Position numbers and translations under genes: made by a program
Assembly (NCBI RefSeq): GCF_019933235.1
Contig: NZ_CP082945.1
Location: forward strand, 7,787,501-7,851,500
From: Streptomyces angustmyceticus
GTDB taxonomy: Bacteria > Actinomycetota > Actinomycetes > Streptomycetales > Streptomycetaceae
Direction: 5' to 3'
Length of the DNA stretch: 64,000 nucleotides
In this document: positions 18,118-27,616 of the stretch, piece after piece
Numbering within the stretch: the stretch's first letter is position 1
How the letters are laid out: each line of letters begins with the position of its first letter
Notes under the pieces: generated by a model
The model's database searches: none
Seen by the model: the letters and a program-made list of their open reading frames with translations, nothing else
What the model was told of the DNA's origin: nothing

Positions 18118-19146
18118 ATGCCCATTCGCTATCCACGCCCGTTACGCTCCGGCGACCGCGTCGGCGTCACCGCACCGTCCAGCGGAGTCGACGAGAAGCT
18201 CCACGCGCGCCTCCACCTGGCCCTCCGCGACGTGGAGGCCCACGGATACGAGGTGGTCCTCGGCCGGTGCATGGACGGCTCGGGACACGTCAGTGCTCCC
18301 GCGTCCGAGCGCGCGGACGAGCTGATGTCCATGCTGACCGATCCCGCGATCAGGGCTGTGGTGCCGCCATGGGGCGGGGAGCTGGCGATCGACCTCCTGC
18401 CGCTGCTCGACTGGGATCGACTGCGCGCAGCCGAACCGACCTGGCTCGTGGGGTACTCCGACCTGTCGACCCTCAGCACCCCGCTGACCCTCCTCACCGG
18501 CATCGCGACCCTTCACGGCAACAACCTCATGGACACGCCTTACCGGGTGCCCGAGGGGCTGGTCTCCTGGCTCGACATCGTCGGGGCGCCACGGGGGCAC
18601 CGCTTCACGCAGATCCCGCCCGGTCGCCACAGGGCCACGGGCTGGGACGACTGGGCTGTCCAGCCCGAGGTGCGGGAACAGGCGCTCGACGTGCCGGGAA
18701 CATGGACGCGCTTGGACGGGACGGGAGACCTGGAGGTCGAGGGCCGGCTCATCGGGGGCTGTATCGAGACGCTGTGCCACCTCACCGGAACCGGATACCT
18801 CGACGCCTCCGAGTTCGCGCGAGCCGAGGCCCCGGAAGGGCTGCTGGTGTATGTCGAGGCCAACGGTGACGATGCCTTCACCATCTGCCGGGCCCTGCAC
18901 GGTATGCGGCTGGCCGGCTTCTTCGACTCGGCGAACGCGGTGCTCGTCGGACGGACCTCGGCACCAGGCGCCCCCTCGCTGTCCCAGCACCAGGCCGTGC
19001 TGGACGCGCTCGGCCCCTTGAACGTGCCGATCATCGCTGATGTGGAATGCGGTCACGTCCCGCCGTACATGCCGATCGTCAACGGGGCACACGGCCGCCT
19101 GATCCACACCACAGGGCGAAACGAACTCACCCAGACCCTGCTCTGA
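18118..19146 (+). CDS. S66-family serine peptidase (LD-carboxypeptidase / MccF-like)
   Basis: 342 residues. It begins with the family signature PLRSGDRVGVTAPSSGV. The nucleophile is Ser114 in VGYSDLST, and the glutamate and histidine expected for the Ser-Glu-His triad are seen in LLVYVEANGDD and DVECGHVPPYMPIVNG. Members cleave muropeptide L,D-bonds or, in the MccF subgroup, acyl-sulfamate/peptide-nucleotide antibiotics; the wide EANGDD region fits the MccF subgroup. It probably acts in the cytoplasm, as no signal peptide is seen. It stands alone 214 bases after a divergent GNAT gene. Confidence 0.88.
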   Translation: MPIRYPRPLRSGDRVGVTAPSSGVDEKLHARLHLALRDVEAHGYEVVLGRCMDGSGHVSAPASERADELMSMLTDPAIRAVVPPWGGELAIDLLPLLDWDRLRAAEPTWLVGYSDLSTLSTPLTLLTGIATLHGNNLMDTPYRVPEGLVSWLDIVGAPRGHRFTQIPPGRHRATGWDDWAVQPEVREQALDVPGTWTRLDGTGDLEVEGRLIGGCIETLCHLTGTGYLDASEFARAEAPEGLLVYVEANGDDAFTICRALHGMRLAGFFDSANAVLVGRTSAPGAPSLSQHQAVLDALGPLNVPIIADVECGHVPPYMPIVNGAHGRLIHTTGRNELTQTLL

Positions 19147-19397
19147 GAACACCCACTCACCTCACCGGCCCCCGCAGAGCGGCGGGAGCAGCCGGCCAGG
19201 CGACCGCTGCCGCTGTGCCGGCCCGACCGCATCCGAACGCGCGACGCACGAGACCGGAGCCACCTGCGGTCGTTCTTCGCCGCGCACCCGGCCGCGGTGC
19301 CGACGGGAGCGGCACCCGGTCGGCCCGGCGGTGCCGGCGCTTCGTATGCTCGCGGCGCGGGGAACCGGAAGCTGACCACCTTCGGAGGCGAACGACC

Positions 19398-20213
19398 ATG
19401 TCGGAACAGCGAGTTGTCCTGGTGACGGGCGGGGGAACGGGAATCGGAGCCGCCACCGCCCGGGTGCTGCGCACCGCCGGGCACCAGGTGGTGATCTCCG
19501 GACGGCGGCCCGAGCCACTGCGCCGGGTGGCCGAGGAGACCGGAGCCCTGGCTCACCCGTCCGACGTCGCCGACCCCGAGGCCGTGCGCGAACTCGTCGA
19601 AGCGACGGCGACGGCTTACGGGCGACTCGACGGTGTGGTGCTCAACGCCGGAATCGGGCGGGGCGGCGCGGTCGGCGACACCACGGCAGAGGACTGGGAG
19701 GAACTGATCCGGACCAACCTCACCGGCCCGTTCCTGCTGCTGCGCGCCGCGCTGCCGCATCTGCTGGCCTCCCGCGGCGCGGTGGTCGCGGTCGCCTCGG
19801 TCGCCGCGCTCCGCAACAGCGCCGGCAACGCCGCCTATGCGACGTCCAAGGCCGCTCTGCTCCACCTCTGCCGCTCCCTCGCCGTCGACTACGGCCCGCA
19901 GGGGCTGCGGGCCAACGCGGTGTGCCCCGGCTGGGTGCGTACGGAGATGGCCGACCAGCGGATGGCGCGGTTCGCGGCGGAGGCGGGGTTGGCGGGCGGT
20001 GCCGAGGCGGGGTACGAGGAGGCGAACCGGCTGACCCCCGCCGGGCGGCCGGGTGAGCCGGAGGAGGTAGCCGAGGCGATCGACTGGCTGCTGTCGCCCG
20101 CCGCGTCCTACGTCAACGGTGCCGTCCTCACCGTCGATGGGGGAGTGACCACGGTCGGCGTCGGCGGAGTGGCCTTCGACCACCGGGTCGAGGCGCGCGC
20201 CCCGCGCGGGTAG
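19398..20213 (+). CDS. Short-chain dehydrogenase/reductase (SDR)
   Basis: 271 residues, classical SDR. The cofactor motif TGGGTGIG lies at residues 10-17, NAG in VVLNAGIG, a catalytic Ser in VASVAAL, YxxxK in AAYATSKAAL, and the C-terminal YVNGAVLTVDGG. The glycine-rich pattern and the following basic residues (SGRRPEPL) favour NADP(H). ATG 19398 follows GGAGG. It resembles FabG-like oxidoreductases of broad substrate range; no neighbouring gene suggests a pathway. Confidence 0.9.
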   Translation: MSEQRVVLVTGGGTGIGAATARVLRTAGHQVVISGRRPEPLRRVAEETGALAHPSDVADPEAVRELVEATATAYGRLDGVVLNAGIGRGGAVGDTTAEDWEELIRTNLTGPFLLLRAALPHLLASRGAVVAVASVAALRNSAGNAAYATSKAALLHLCRSLAVDYGPQGLRANAVCPGWVRTEMADQRMARFAAEAGLAGGAEAGYEEANRLTPAGRPGEPEEVAEAIDWLLSPAASYVNGAVLTVDGGVTTVGVGGVAFDHRVEARAPRG

Positions 20214-20401
20214 CGGAGGGGCCGGCGAGACGGGTCTACCGGACAGGCCCGTGTCCCAGGGCCCGTGGCGCGGCTGGAATCCGTGGCGGGGCACGGCGCG
20301 GAGGGAGGCCGGGCCTGGACGACGCTGGCCCGGCGGCAGCCGTGCTCGTCGCAGTCGATCTTCCCGCTGCGGGATGTGAACCCTCGGCAGGCAAGAGGGA
20401 A

Positions 20402-20430
20402 GCCCCGCCCGGTACGTGACCGGACGGGGC
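20402..20430. terminator. Bidirectional terminator candidate
   Basis: Stem GCCCCGcCCGGT / ACCGGaCGGGGC, 11 paired bases with one mismatch and a 5-base loop. It lies in the 363-base convergent gap between the SDR gene (+) and the propeller gene (-). Nothing else was recognised in that gap (20214-20576). Confidence 0.7.
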
Positions 20431-20576
20431 CTCCTGGTTTCCTCGCGGCGGGACAGTCGCCGTGCACCTCGCCAGAGAAGAGGCGCGCGCCACGTCGGGC
20501 CCTGCGCTCGCCCAGCAACGCGCTCTTCAGCGCTCCCCGTGTCCGAGGGGGATGTCTCTGGCGGCGGCTGGTGCCG

Positions 20577-22951
20577 TCACAGGGTGATGACGGCGCCGTG
20601 GGCGGTGGCGGGCTGGTTGTTGGCGCTGCCCGCGTAGGTGGCGGTGTATCCGCCGTTGAGGATGATCAGCGGCAGCGCCAGGATGGCGGGGCAGGTTGCC
20701 ACGCCTTGCGCGTTGGTGGTGGACGTGCACAGCGTGGTGCTGCCGGTGGTGAAGGTGATGGGCTGTCCGGCGAGGGGCTGCCCGGTGTCGAGGTCGGTCA
20801 GCGTCGCGGTCAGGATCCCGGCGTAGGGGTGGGGCGGGAAGACCTGGACGATCGCGGGCGTTGCGGTGAGTTGGGTGCGGTCGCGGGTGTAGGTGAAGGG
20901 GATGCTCGCGCTGCCTCCGGGGGTGGTGACGGTGACCGTGACGGTGCCGGCCGCGTGCGGGGGCAGGGTCGCGGTGATCTCGTTGTCGGAGACGACCGTG
21001 AAGGGCACTGGGGAGCCGTTGACGGTGACGCTGGTCGCGCCGGTCAGACCGGTACCGCTGATGGACACCTGGGTGCTCGCGCCGGCCGGCCCGCTGCTGG
21101 GGAAGATGGCGGTGACGGTCGGAGCCTGCGTGACGTAGGTGTAGTTGGTGCCGCTGATGGCGGTTCCACCGGGGGTGGTGACGGTGACCGGGCCGCTCCC
21201 GGGTGCGTGCGGCGCCGTGATGGCGACGATGGTCGTGTCGTTGAGCACCTGGAAGCTCGCGGCGGGGGTCCCGACGAAGGTGACCGCGGTGGCGCCGGTG
21301 AAGCCGGTCCCGGTGATGGTGACCTGGGTGCCGCCCGTGGTGCTGCCGGAGGCGGGGGTGAATCCGCTGATCGTCGGGGCCGGGGTGACGTAGGTGTAGG
21401 TCACCGGTCCGGTGGCGGTGCCTCCGGGAGTGGTGACGGACACCGGGCCGGTACCGGGTGCGTGCGGCGCGGTGATCGCGGAGATGTGGGTGTCGTCGAT
21501 GACCTGGAAGCTGGTGACCGGGGTTCCGGCGATGCTCACGGCGGTCGCGCCGGTGAAGTTGGTGCCGGTGATGGTGACCAGGGTGCCGCCGGAGGTGGTG
21601 CCCGAGGACGGGCTGATGCTGGTGATCGTGGGCGCGGGCGGGACGAAGGTGAAACTGCCGCCCGTTCCGGTGCCCAGGGGAACGGTCACGCTGGCCTGGA
21701 CGGTTCCGGCGGCATGCGCGGGCGTGGTGGCCGTGATGGTGTTGTCGTCGACCACGATGAAACCGGCGACGGGGGTGGAGTTGAGCGTCACGGCGGTCGC
21801 GCCGGTGAAGCCGCTGCCGGAGATCGTGATCGGATCGCCCCCGAGCGTGGTGCCGGACCCGGGGGTGATGCTGGTGACGATCGGCCGGATCTGCAGCACG
21901 CTGACGTTGTTGCTGCCGTTGTTGGTGACGTAGAGGAAGTTGCCGTCCGGGGTCACCGCGGCCCGGGAGGGCTGGGTGCCCACGGCCAGGGTGGTGAGGA
22001 TCGTGTTGGTCCCGGTGTCGATCACGCTGACGTTGTTCCCGCCGAAGTTCACCACGAACACCAGCGTGCCGTCCGGATTCACGGCCGCACCGGCCGGGGT
22101 CGCGAAGCCGTTGATGGTGGTGACGACGCTCGGGGGGCCGGTGGTGGTGTCGATGACACTGACCGTGCTGGAGCCGTTGTGGCCACGTAGGCGAAGTTGC
22201 CGTCGGGGGTGAACACCACGCCGATCGGGGTGCTGCCGACGCCGACGGTGGCGGTCACCAGGTTCGTCGCGATGTCGATGACACTGACCGAGCCGCTGCC
22301 GGAGTTGCTGACGTAGACGGTCAGGCCGTCGGGGCTCACCGCCACGCCGTTCGGCAAGCTGCCGACGGTGATGGTGGCGATCGACAGGTTGGTGCTGGTG
22401 TCGATGACGCTGACGGTGCCGCTGCCGTGATTCGCCACGTAGGCGAAGGCCCCGTCCGGGGTGATGTCGACCTCGAACGGGTTGGAGCCGACGACGATGG
22501 GGGCACCGGTGATCGTGTTGGTGCTGGTGTCGATGACGCTGACGGTGTTGCCATTGCCGTTGGTGACGTAGACGAAGTTGCCGTCCGGAGTGATCGCCAC
22601 GTCGATCGGCCCGTTCAGGCCCGTGACGGTGGCGGTCACCAGGTTCGTCGCGGTGTCGATGACGCTGACCGTGTTGCCGCCGTTGTTCGCCACGTAGGCG
22701 AACGCCCCGTCCGGCGTGATCTCCACGCCGATCGGCCCGGTTCCCACGGGTACCAGGGCATTGGCGAGCAGCGTCGCCACGCCCGGCGCCGCCGCCGTGA
22801 CCGGTCGTCCCGGGAACGGGAGAGCTCCGCATCCCTGCGAGAGCATCGAGGCGACAGCCGCCGCGTAGGTCTCCTGCGCCTCCGTGCTCATCGGCGTCGC
22901 CTGACCGCCGGCCGCGGCTGAGGCGAGCGACCGATTTTCTGCGTTTTCCAT
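20577..22951 (-). pseudogene. Seven-bladed YVTN beta-propeller plus IPT/TIG repeat protein, broken by a one-base deletion
   Basis: Translation from ATG 22951 gives a short N-terminal helix region, then about seven repeats of roughly 43 residues (TPDGxxxYVxNxGxxxVSVIDT), i.e. a full YVTN propeller. Four IPT/TIG Ig-like domains follow (TSITPGSGTTLGG type), then one more bacterial Ig-like domain. Near 22178-22183, in blade five, one A is missing (GCCACAACGG where the repeats predict GCCAACAACGG), so the frame ends soon after and the remainder continues in another frame to 20577. Without this base the protein would be about 790 residues. No signal peptide is evident. It may be a real frameshift or a sequencing error; the sequence on both sides is otherwise intact. 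Confidence 0.8.
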
Positions 22952-23343
22952 GACAGCCTCCTTCCATCAGGGGCCATCGGCCACCCGGGCCGCCATGTTC
23001 GTCACGGCTCAGCGGGTGGTGGGATTTCCTCATCCGGGCGCGCGTACGGCAGCCGGACCCGGAAGTCACGTTTCTTCCACGGCACGGCCGTCCACCCCCG
23101 GTGAGGGATGGACGGCCCGCCGGATTTACACCTCCAGTAGTAAGGCACCGTCGGCAATCCGGCGTCCAGACGGCGGATCGCATATGGCCCGAATGGCCGA
23201 GCGTGCAAAACCGTCGCCGAACTCCTTCCGGCCGGGACGCGGTGCGTCGCCTGACCGCCGGTCCTGACGGACAGCTGACCACCAGAGCCGGGTCCGGGAT
23301 CCCCCGCGCCGGGCAGGCGGGCTGTCGGCGGAAGAGGCCGGCG
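22952..23343. other. Intergenic region between homogentisate-dioxygenase-like gene and propeller gene
   Basis: No gene is recognisable. It contains the leader of the propeller gene and a strong hairpin at 23086-23117. Confidence 0.5.
23086..23117 (-). terminator. Hairpin downstream of the homogentisate-dioxygenase-like gene
   Basis: GGCCGTCCAcCCC / GGGaTGGACGGCC: 12 paired bases with one mismatch and a 6-base loop. It lies 227 bases past the stop of the minus-strand dioxygenase gene. Confidence 0.5.
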
Positions 23344-24468
23344 TCAGCCGCGGTAGCTCTCGTGGCGGGCGAAGTCGGGGATCTCGACGGCTTCGAAGGC
23401 TTCGGTGCAGCGCAGCGGGCGGACGGTGTCGACGTTCCACACGTAGAACGGCAGCCGGGTACGCGGGTTGGCGTGGCGGACCTGGTCGGGGCCGTGGTTC
23501 ATGCCGGCCGGTGTGACGCTCGCCAGCCCCGCCGGCGGGCCGGCCTGGCTGCCGTCGCCGGCGCCGAGGAAGACGAACAACTCGTCGTAGTCGGCGTTGC
23601 GATGGGCCGGCTGTGCCGTGTCCGCGTCGTCCGCGGTCTGGGTGGGCCGGGGTGCCATGGTGACGAACCAGTTCTGCCCGGCCTGGAAGGTGGCGTGTGC
23701 CACCGGCGGCATTTCGAGGCCCTCGCAGGAGAGCGGGCGGAGGTCGGCCAGGCGCAGCCGGAAGGGGGCCAGGGTGCCGGTCCAGCCTTCCACGTCGGCG
23801 GGGTCGAAGGCGTAGAAGATCGAGGACAGTTCGCCCGCACGTTGGACGAGTACCTCCCACTCGCCGGCCCGGTTCTGCGCGGAGGGGACGCTGATGTCGG
23901 CGTCGAGCCTGGGGACGTCGAGGACGCCGCGGTCGAAGGGCAGGAAGTGCCCCAGCAGCCCCCGCTCGGGGAGCGTGATCGGCTCCCGCGTCTCCACCAC
24001 GTAGGTGACGTGCCGGTCGGCCCCGGGGTCGGGGACGATCCGGTAGTTGGTGCCCTTGGGGATCACCAGGTACTCCAGCGGCCCGTAGACGAGGGTGCCG
24101 TAGTCGGTGACGAGGGCGCCGCTGCCCGACTGGACCAGCAACAAGGTGTCGCCGTCGGTGTTGCGGAAGTAGTACGGCATCGGCGCCGTCCGCTTCGACA
24201 CCGAGACCGTGAGGTCCTCGTTGAACATCAGCGGCGTCGGCAGGGCGCGCTCGTCGTGCTCATCGGCGGCGGGAACGTCGGTGAGCTGAACGCCCCGTGG
24301 CCGGATCGGCCCCTCCACCCGCAGCCAGTCCGTCGTCGGGTGGGCGTGGTAGAGCTGGGAGACCTCACCCTCGAACCCCTGCCGGCCGTGGTGCTCCTCG
24401 AAGGTGCCCTCCGGCACCCGGGCATGGGCCTGGCGGGAGATCCGGCCCTGAACGTGCTTGGCGAACAT
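23344..24468 (-). CDS. hmgA: Homogentisate 1,2-dioxygenase-like enzyme
   Basis: 374 residues, two-lobed cupin of the homogentisate dioxygenase family, which opens homogentisate to maleylacetoacetate in tyrosine/phenylalanine breakdown. Recognisable family segments are YHAHPTTDW near residue 40, LMFNEDLTVSV, DGDTLLLVQSGSG, and the probable metal region HRNADYDELFVFLG followed by GMNHGPD. It is shorter than the usual 420-445 residues, mainly at the N-terminus and in linkers, and the local motif differs from the canonical HRN..SEFMG. It may therefore act on a relative of homogentisate. It is divergent from a LysR regulator, which probably controls it; no fumarylacetoacetase or isomerase gene is nearby. 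Confidence 0.82.
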   Translation of the reverse strand: MFAKHVQGRISRQAHARVPEGTFEEHHGRQGFEGEVSQLYHAHPTTDWLRVEGPIRPRGVQLTDVPAADEHDERALPTPLMFNEDLTVSVSKRTAPMPYYFRNTDGDTLLLVQSGSGALVTDYGTLVYGPLEYLVIPKGTNYRIVPDPGADRHVTYVVETREPITLPERGLLGHFLPFDRGVLDVPRLDADISVPSAQNRAGEWEVLVQRAGELSSIFYAFDPADVEGWTGTLAPFRLRLADLRPLSCEGLEMPPVAHATFQAGQNWFVTMAPRPTQTADDADTAQPAHRNADYDELFVFLGAGDGSQAGPPAGLASVTPAGMNHGPDQVRHANPRTRLPFYVWNVDTVRPLRCTEAFEAVEIPDFARHESYRG

Positions 24469-24508
24469 GCAGCGACTTCTCCATCGGGCACCGGCGAACG
24501 CCAAGTGC

Positions 24509-24521
24509 CCTATTGAGTAGG
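24509..24521. promoter_or_regulatory. Small palindrome in the dioxygenase/LysR divergent promoter region
   Basis: CCTA-TTGAG-TAGG imperfect dyad in the 208-base divergent region. LysR proteins usually bind interrupted palindromes here, but this one is short and does not clearly fit T-N11-A. Confidence 0.2.
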
Positions 24522-24676
24522 TGAGTTGGAGGTGTATGTGGTGTGGCGGCGGGGCCGGGAAGGGAGCCTGTGCCCCTGCGGCGTCATCACTCCAGCAGTC
24601 AACAACCGCAGCGTGCCGCCGGTCCAACACCGTTCCTCGGATACCTGACAGCCTCAGACTGTTACGGTGGGGATTT

Positions 24677-25633
24677 GTGGACCTCGACCTGCGCCAGGTG
24701 CGCTACGCCGTCACCCTCGCTGACGAACTCCACTTCGGCCGCGCTGCGGACAGGCTCACCATCGCCCAGCAGACCCTCTCCGCCCAGATCAGAACCCTGG
24801 AGAAGCGACTCGGCGTCCCGCTGTTCACCCGCGACCGCCGCCACGTCGCCCTCACACCCGCCGGCGAGACCTTCGCCGAACGCGGCCGACGCCTCCTCGC
24901 CGACGCCGAGCGCCTGGTCGACGAGATCACCCACACCCGCACACCTCTGCGCATCGACGTCGTCGCCGAGGGCCTGCCCTCCACGCTCCTGATCCCTCAT
25001 CTGCGCAGCCAGGCCCCCGACCTGCCGTTCGAGGTGCTCCAGAGCCACGGCCTGGCCGCAGCACTGCCCCGCCTCCTGGCCGGCGACCTCGACCTTGCCT
25101 TCGGCCGCCCCTTCGGCCTCGGCCGTCCCCTCGGGGCCGCCCTCGCCACCATGCCCGTGGGCCTGGACCCGATCGGCGTCATCGTTCCCACCGGCCACCC
25201 CCTCGCCGACCGGGACGAGGTCCCCCTCGCCGCCCTCACCGATCACCCACTCCTGATCCACTCGGCGGACGAGTCCGCCGAGTGGCACGACTGGGCCGAC
25301 CAGGCCGTCGCCGCCTTCGGACTGAAGGTGGCGACCCGCGTACGCGGCCAGGGCCGCACCTCCGCTCTGGCCGCCGTCCAGGCACTCCGCCAGCCGGCCT
25401 TCGGCCGCACCTCCGCGCACCTCCCCGACGGCCTCACCGCCCGGCCCCTGACCGACCCCGTCCCGCTCTACCCCTGGCACGCCGTCTGGAACACCGCCAC
25501 CCCGCACCCCGCCGTCAACCAGGCCCTGGAACTCATCCACACCTACGCCCGGACCCACCACTGGCACCGCCCACCGAGCGCCAACTGGTGGCTCCCCGAG
25601 CCCGATCGCGACTCACCGCGGGCCACGAACTGA
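24677..25633 (+). CDS. LysR-family transcriptional regulator
   Basis: 318 residues. The N-terminal winged helix-turn-helix is typical (MDLDLRQVRYAVTLADELHF, RAADRLTIAQQTLSAQIRTLEKRLG), followed by a PBP-like effector domain (LRIDVVAEGLPSTLLIPHL and onward). The GTG at 24677 is chosen because it follows GGTGGGGA and gives the normal LysR start (DLRQVRYAV); the longer ATG version would add 52 unrelated residues. It diverges from the homogentisate-dioxygenase-like gene and is likely its regulator, with an aromatic acid as effector by inference. Confidence 0.9.
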   Translation: MDLDLRQVRYAVTLADELHFGRAADRLTIAQQTLSAQIRTLEKRLGVPLFTRDRRHVALTPAGETFAERGRRLLADAERLVDEITHTRTPLRIDVVAEGLPSTLLIPHLRSQAPDLPFEVLQSHGLAAALPRLLAGDLDLAFGRPFGLGRPLGAALATMPVGLDPIGVIVPTGHPLADRDEVPLAALTDHPLLIHSADESAEWHDWADQAVAAFGLKVATRVRGQGRTSALAAVQALRQPAFGRTSAHLPDGLTARPLTDPVPLYPWHAVWNTATPHPAVNQALELIHTYARTHHWHRPPSANWWLPEPDRDSPRATN

Positions 25634-25866
25634 TCGCGACGGGTCTCTGGGCGGACCGCGGACCGCGGGCCGCGGGGTGCTCCGGTGCTCCTGCGGGGCG
25701 TCCGCGCCCGGCGCGGCAGCAGCGACGACGGCTGAACGGCCTTGGCGCTGTCACACGCCGACGAGCCCTGGGCTCGCTGTCCGATCTCAGACATTTCATG
25801 GTCAGGGCCAGGTTGCGAACTACTTGCGCATGGGTGTCCTCATGGTGAGCGCCCCATGATGGAGCC

Positions 25867-26250
25867 ATGGCAGCGGCCTCGCGTGCCATGACCCAACTTG
25901 TGAGCTGGCCGGACCTTGTGGTGGCTCGGCCCAGTTGCGGCACCGGGTGGGCCCTGCGCTCGGTCAGGGCTGAGATTGCGCACTTCCACTCCGACCGAAG
26001 CGCCGACCTGCACCTCACGGCCGGGAAGATCCGCCGCTTCGAGAACGACCTCAAAGACTTGTCCGCCATCCGGCTCGTACCGGACTCGCACTGGGTGACC
26101 ATCTGCCTGGAATGCGACGCGGACATCGACCTGCTCCTGACCTTGGTGAGCGTCGCTCTCCACGCACACCAGGGATGTCCGGATCCCGGCAGCGTGCCGC
26201 CCGCCCGGTGCAACGATCAACATGGCGGTCGTGCACGAGACTTCCCGTGA
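25867..26250 (+). CDS. Luciferase-like domain protein (small, function unknown)
   Basis: 127 residues. The central part (IAHFHSDRSADLHLTAGKIRRF, DSHWVTICLECDADIDLLLTL) matches the small 'luciferase domain' family common in Streptomyces (PF17648-like), whose members are around 110 residues and have no proven function. The start is uncertain: ATG 25867 has GGAG very close, and ATG 25888 is possible. The last 20 residues after AHQGCPD look like read-through beyond the conserved domain. Confidence 0.65.
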   Translation: MAAASRAMTQLVSWPDLVVARPSCGTGWALRSVRAEIAHFHSDRSADLHLTAGKIRRFENDLKDLSAIRLVPDSHWVTICLECDADIDLLLTLVSVALHAHQGCPDPGSVPPARCNDQHGGRARDFP

Positions 26251-26290
26251 CGACCGAGCCGGACCATGTCCCAGGTCAGGGGAGAACAGC

Positions 26291-26506
26291 ATGGCGATCA
26301 ACGTACGTGAGGAAGAAGCCATCCAGGCCGTTGTCGAACGCCTCACGGATGCGTACCACACGACACGCACCCGCATGGAAATCGAGGCAGCCGTCACCGA
26401 GGCCCATACCTTCTTCAAAGGCCGGCCTGTCCGTGACTTCGTTCCCGTCCTCGTCGAACGCAAGGCCCGCGCTGCCCTCGACAACGCAGCCTCGACCGGG
26501 CATTAA
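26291..26506 (+). CDS. Small three-helix-bundle protein
   Basis: 71 residues, predicted all-helical. The pattern EEAIQAVVERLTDAY, EIEAAVTEAHTFFKGRPVRDFVPVLVERKAR matches a small actinobacterial family annotated as three-helix-bundle dimerisation domain proteins. ATG 26291 follows AGGGGAG. Its role is unknown. It lies 40 bases after the luciferase-like gene and may be in the same transcript. Confidence 0.75.
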   Translation: MAINVREEEAIQAVVERLTDAYHTTRTRMEIEAAVTEAHTFFKGRPVRDFVPVLVERKARAALDNAASTGH

Positions 26507-26519
26507 CTCCCCTGTGGAG

Positions 26520-26607
26520 TCACAGATCGACGTCTTGGGCGAGACCTTCCAGCAGCCACAACGGTTCGGCCCCATGCCCAGATCGAGCAGCCAGGCCGGG
26601 GCGTAGC
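26520..26607 (-). pseudogene. N-terminal remnant of a SAM-dependent methyltransferase
   Basis: Minus-strand reading gives GYAPAWLLDLGMGP and then, after a one-base slip, PLWLLEGLAQDVDL followed by a stop. This mirrors the segment just before the LDLGCG motif in a common actinobacterial methyltransferase family (MGPxPLWLxExL). The catalytic Rossmann part is absent. Only about 30 codons remain. Confidence 0.4.
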
Positions 26608-26714
26608 CGCGCGCCCGGTTACGGATCTGGGCGGACCGTCCGGGGGATGGTGGGCGATGCCCCGGCGTCGCAACCAGGCGCGGGACGACCCAGAGCTGCG
26701 GGCTGTTCAACAAC

Positions 26715-27293
26715 TCAGCCGGTCACCTGGGCGAGGTCGGCCGCGCCGAAGGAGACCGAGAACCGCTCGCACCAGATCACGGCGCTGCGGAACGTCGACA
26801 GGTCCGTGCCGGCGGGGACGGAGTAGTTCTGGTTTCCGAGGTTGCCCTTGAGCTTCCCGAGCTCGACTGCCCCGTCATCGAGCCCGGTCTTCGCCGTGTC
26901 GGCGGTCCGGGGCGAGAGATAGACCCGTACATCCGGCCCCTCGGAGGTCTTGAGGTCCTCCAGCCGCAGCACCTGGCCGCCGTCCGCCAGCCGGACCGTA
27001 CGGGCGGTGCCGCTGGTGTCGTGTTCGTGGGTGACGAAGTGGCCTTCCGCGAGGGCCTTCGGCGTCCTGCTCGGCGCTTCCCCGCCCTTCGCGCCGGCGT
27101 CGTCTCGCCTCGGCTGCCCGTGCCGCCCGTCCTGCTCCTCCTGCGTCTTCGGGGCGGAGGCGGTGGGCAGTGACTCGTTCACCGTGGTGTCGGTGAACGC
27201 CTTCCAGGGCTGGAAGAGGCAGAGCCCGATGCCGGCGGCAACCACCAGCCCGAGGAGGAGGGGCACGACGCTACGGCGGGACACTCGGGACAC
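26715..27293 (-). CDS. Membrane-anchored DM13-domain protein
   Basis: 192 residues. It has an N-terminal transmembrane anchor (VVPLLLGLVVAAGIGLCLFQ), then a charged disordered linker (about 40-80), and residues about 85-188 form a DM13 domain (TVRLADGGQVLRLEDLKTSEG, DVRVYLSP, LGNQNYSVPAGTDLSTF, VIWCERFSVSFGAADL). DM13 domains are proposed to have an electron-transfer or redox role, with the conserved cysteine of the IWC segment present. GTG 27293 has AGGAG six bases upstream. It stands alone; its location is outside the membrane by prediction. Confidence 0.85.
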   Translation of the reverse strand: MSRVSRRSVVPLLLGLVVAAGIGLCLFQPWKAFTDTTVNESLPTASAPKTQEEQDGRHGQPRRDDAGAKGGEAPSRTPKALAEGHFVTHEHDTSGTARTVRLADGGQVLRLEDLKTSEGPDVRVYLSPRTADTAKTGLDDGAVELGKLKGNLGNQNYSVPAGTDLSTFRSAVIWCERFSVSFGAADLAQVTG

Positions 27294-27616
27294 CGGGATC
27301 TCCTGAAGGGGACAAGCGGGCCGAACGTGATCCGCCGGCCCATCATGCGTACAGCAAACCCGCACTTGTCCTGTTCGGGGTAGCGGGGAAGAGGCCCTGT
27401 AAGACACCGGTAACCAGCCCGCTGCAGACCCGACCTGGGCAGCGCATACGGTCCTTGCGCCTGGCGTCATCGTCGCCCTGGCCGAGCAGGTGGGCCGGCT
27501 CACGCCGGCCTGCACCGTCGACCCGGGGGAGTCACCCGTTCGGCCGTCCGCGCGGTGCGTTACGGCAGGTCTCCGGCCGATGCTGCTTTCAACCCAGTGA
27601 AAAAGGAGTGGTACCG
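27294..27616. other. Intergenic region with no recognised gene
   Basis: 323 bases between the divergent DM13 gene and a small plus-strand ORF. No family match or repeat was seen. The ribosome site AAGGAG of the next gene lies at its right end. Confidence 0.4.

Noticed and set aside
20577..22951. Regular short repeats, possible CRISPR or minisatellite
   Set aside because: The repeats are coding: each about 126-130-base unit encodes a propeller blade or IPT domain; no spacers or cas genes.
23180..23230. tRNA-like stretch (GGCCCGAATGGCCGAGCG)
   Set aside because: No acceptor stem, anticodon arm or T-loop consensus follows.
22952..23282. N-terminal extension of the propeller gene in the frame of its second half
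   Set aside because: The 330 residues are Arg/Gly-rich out-of-frame readings of the blades; homology begins only after the shift at about 22180.
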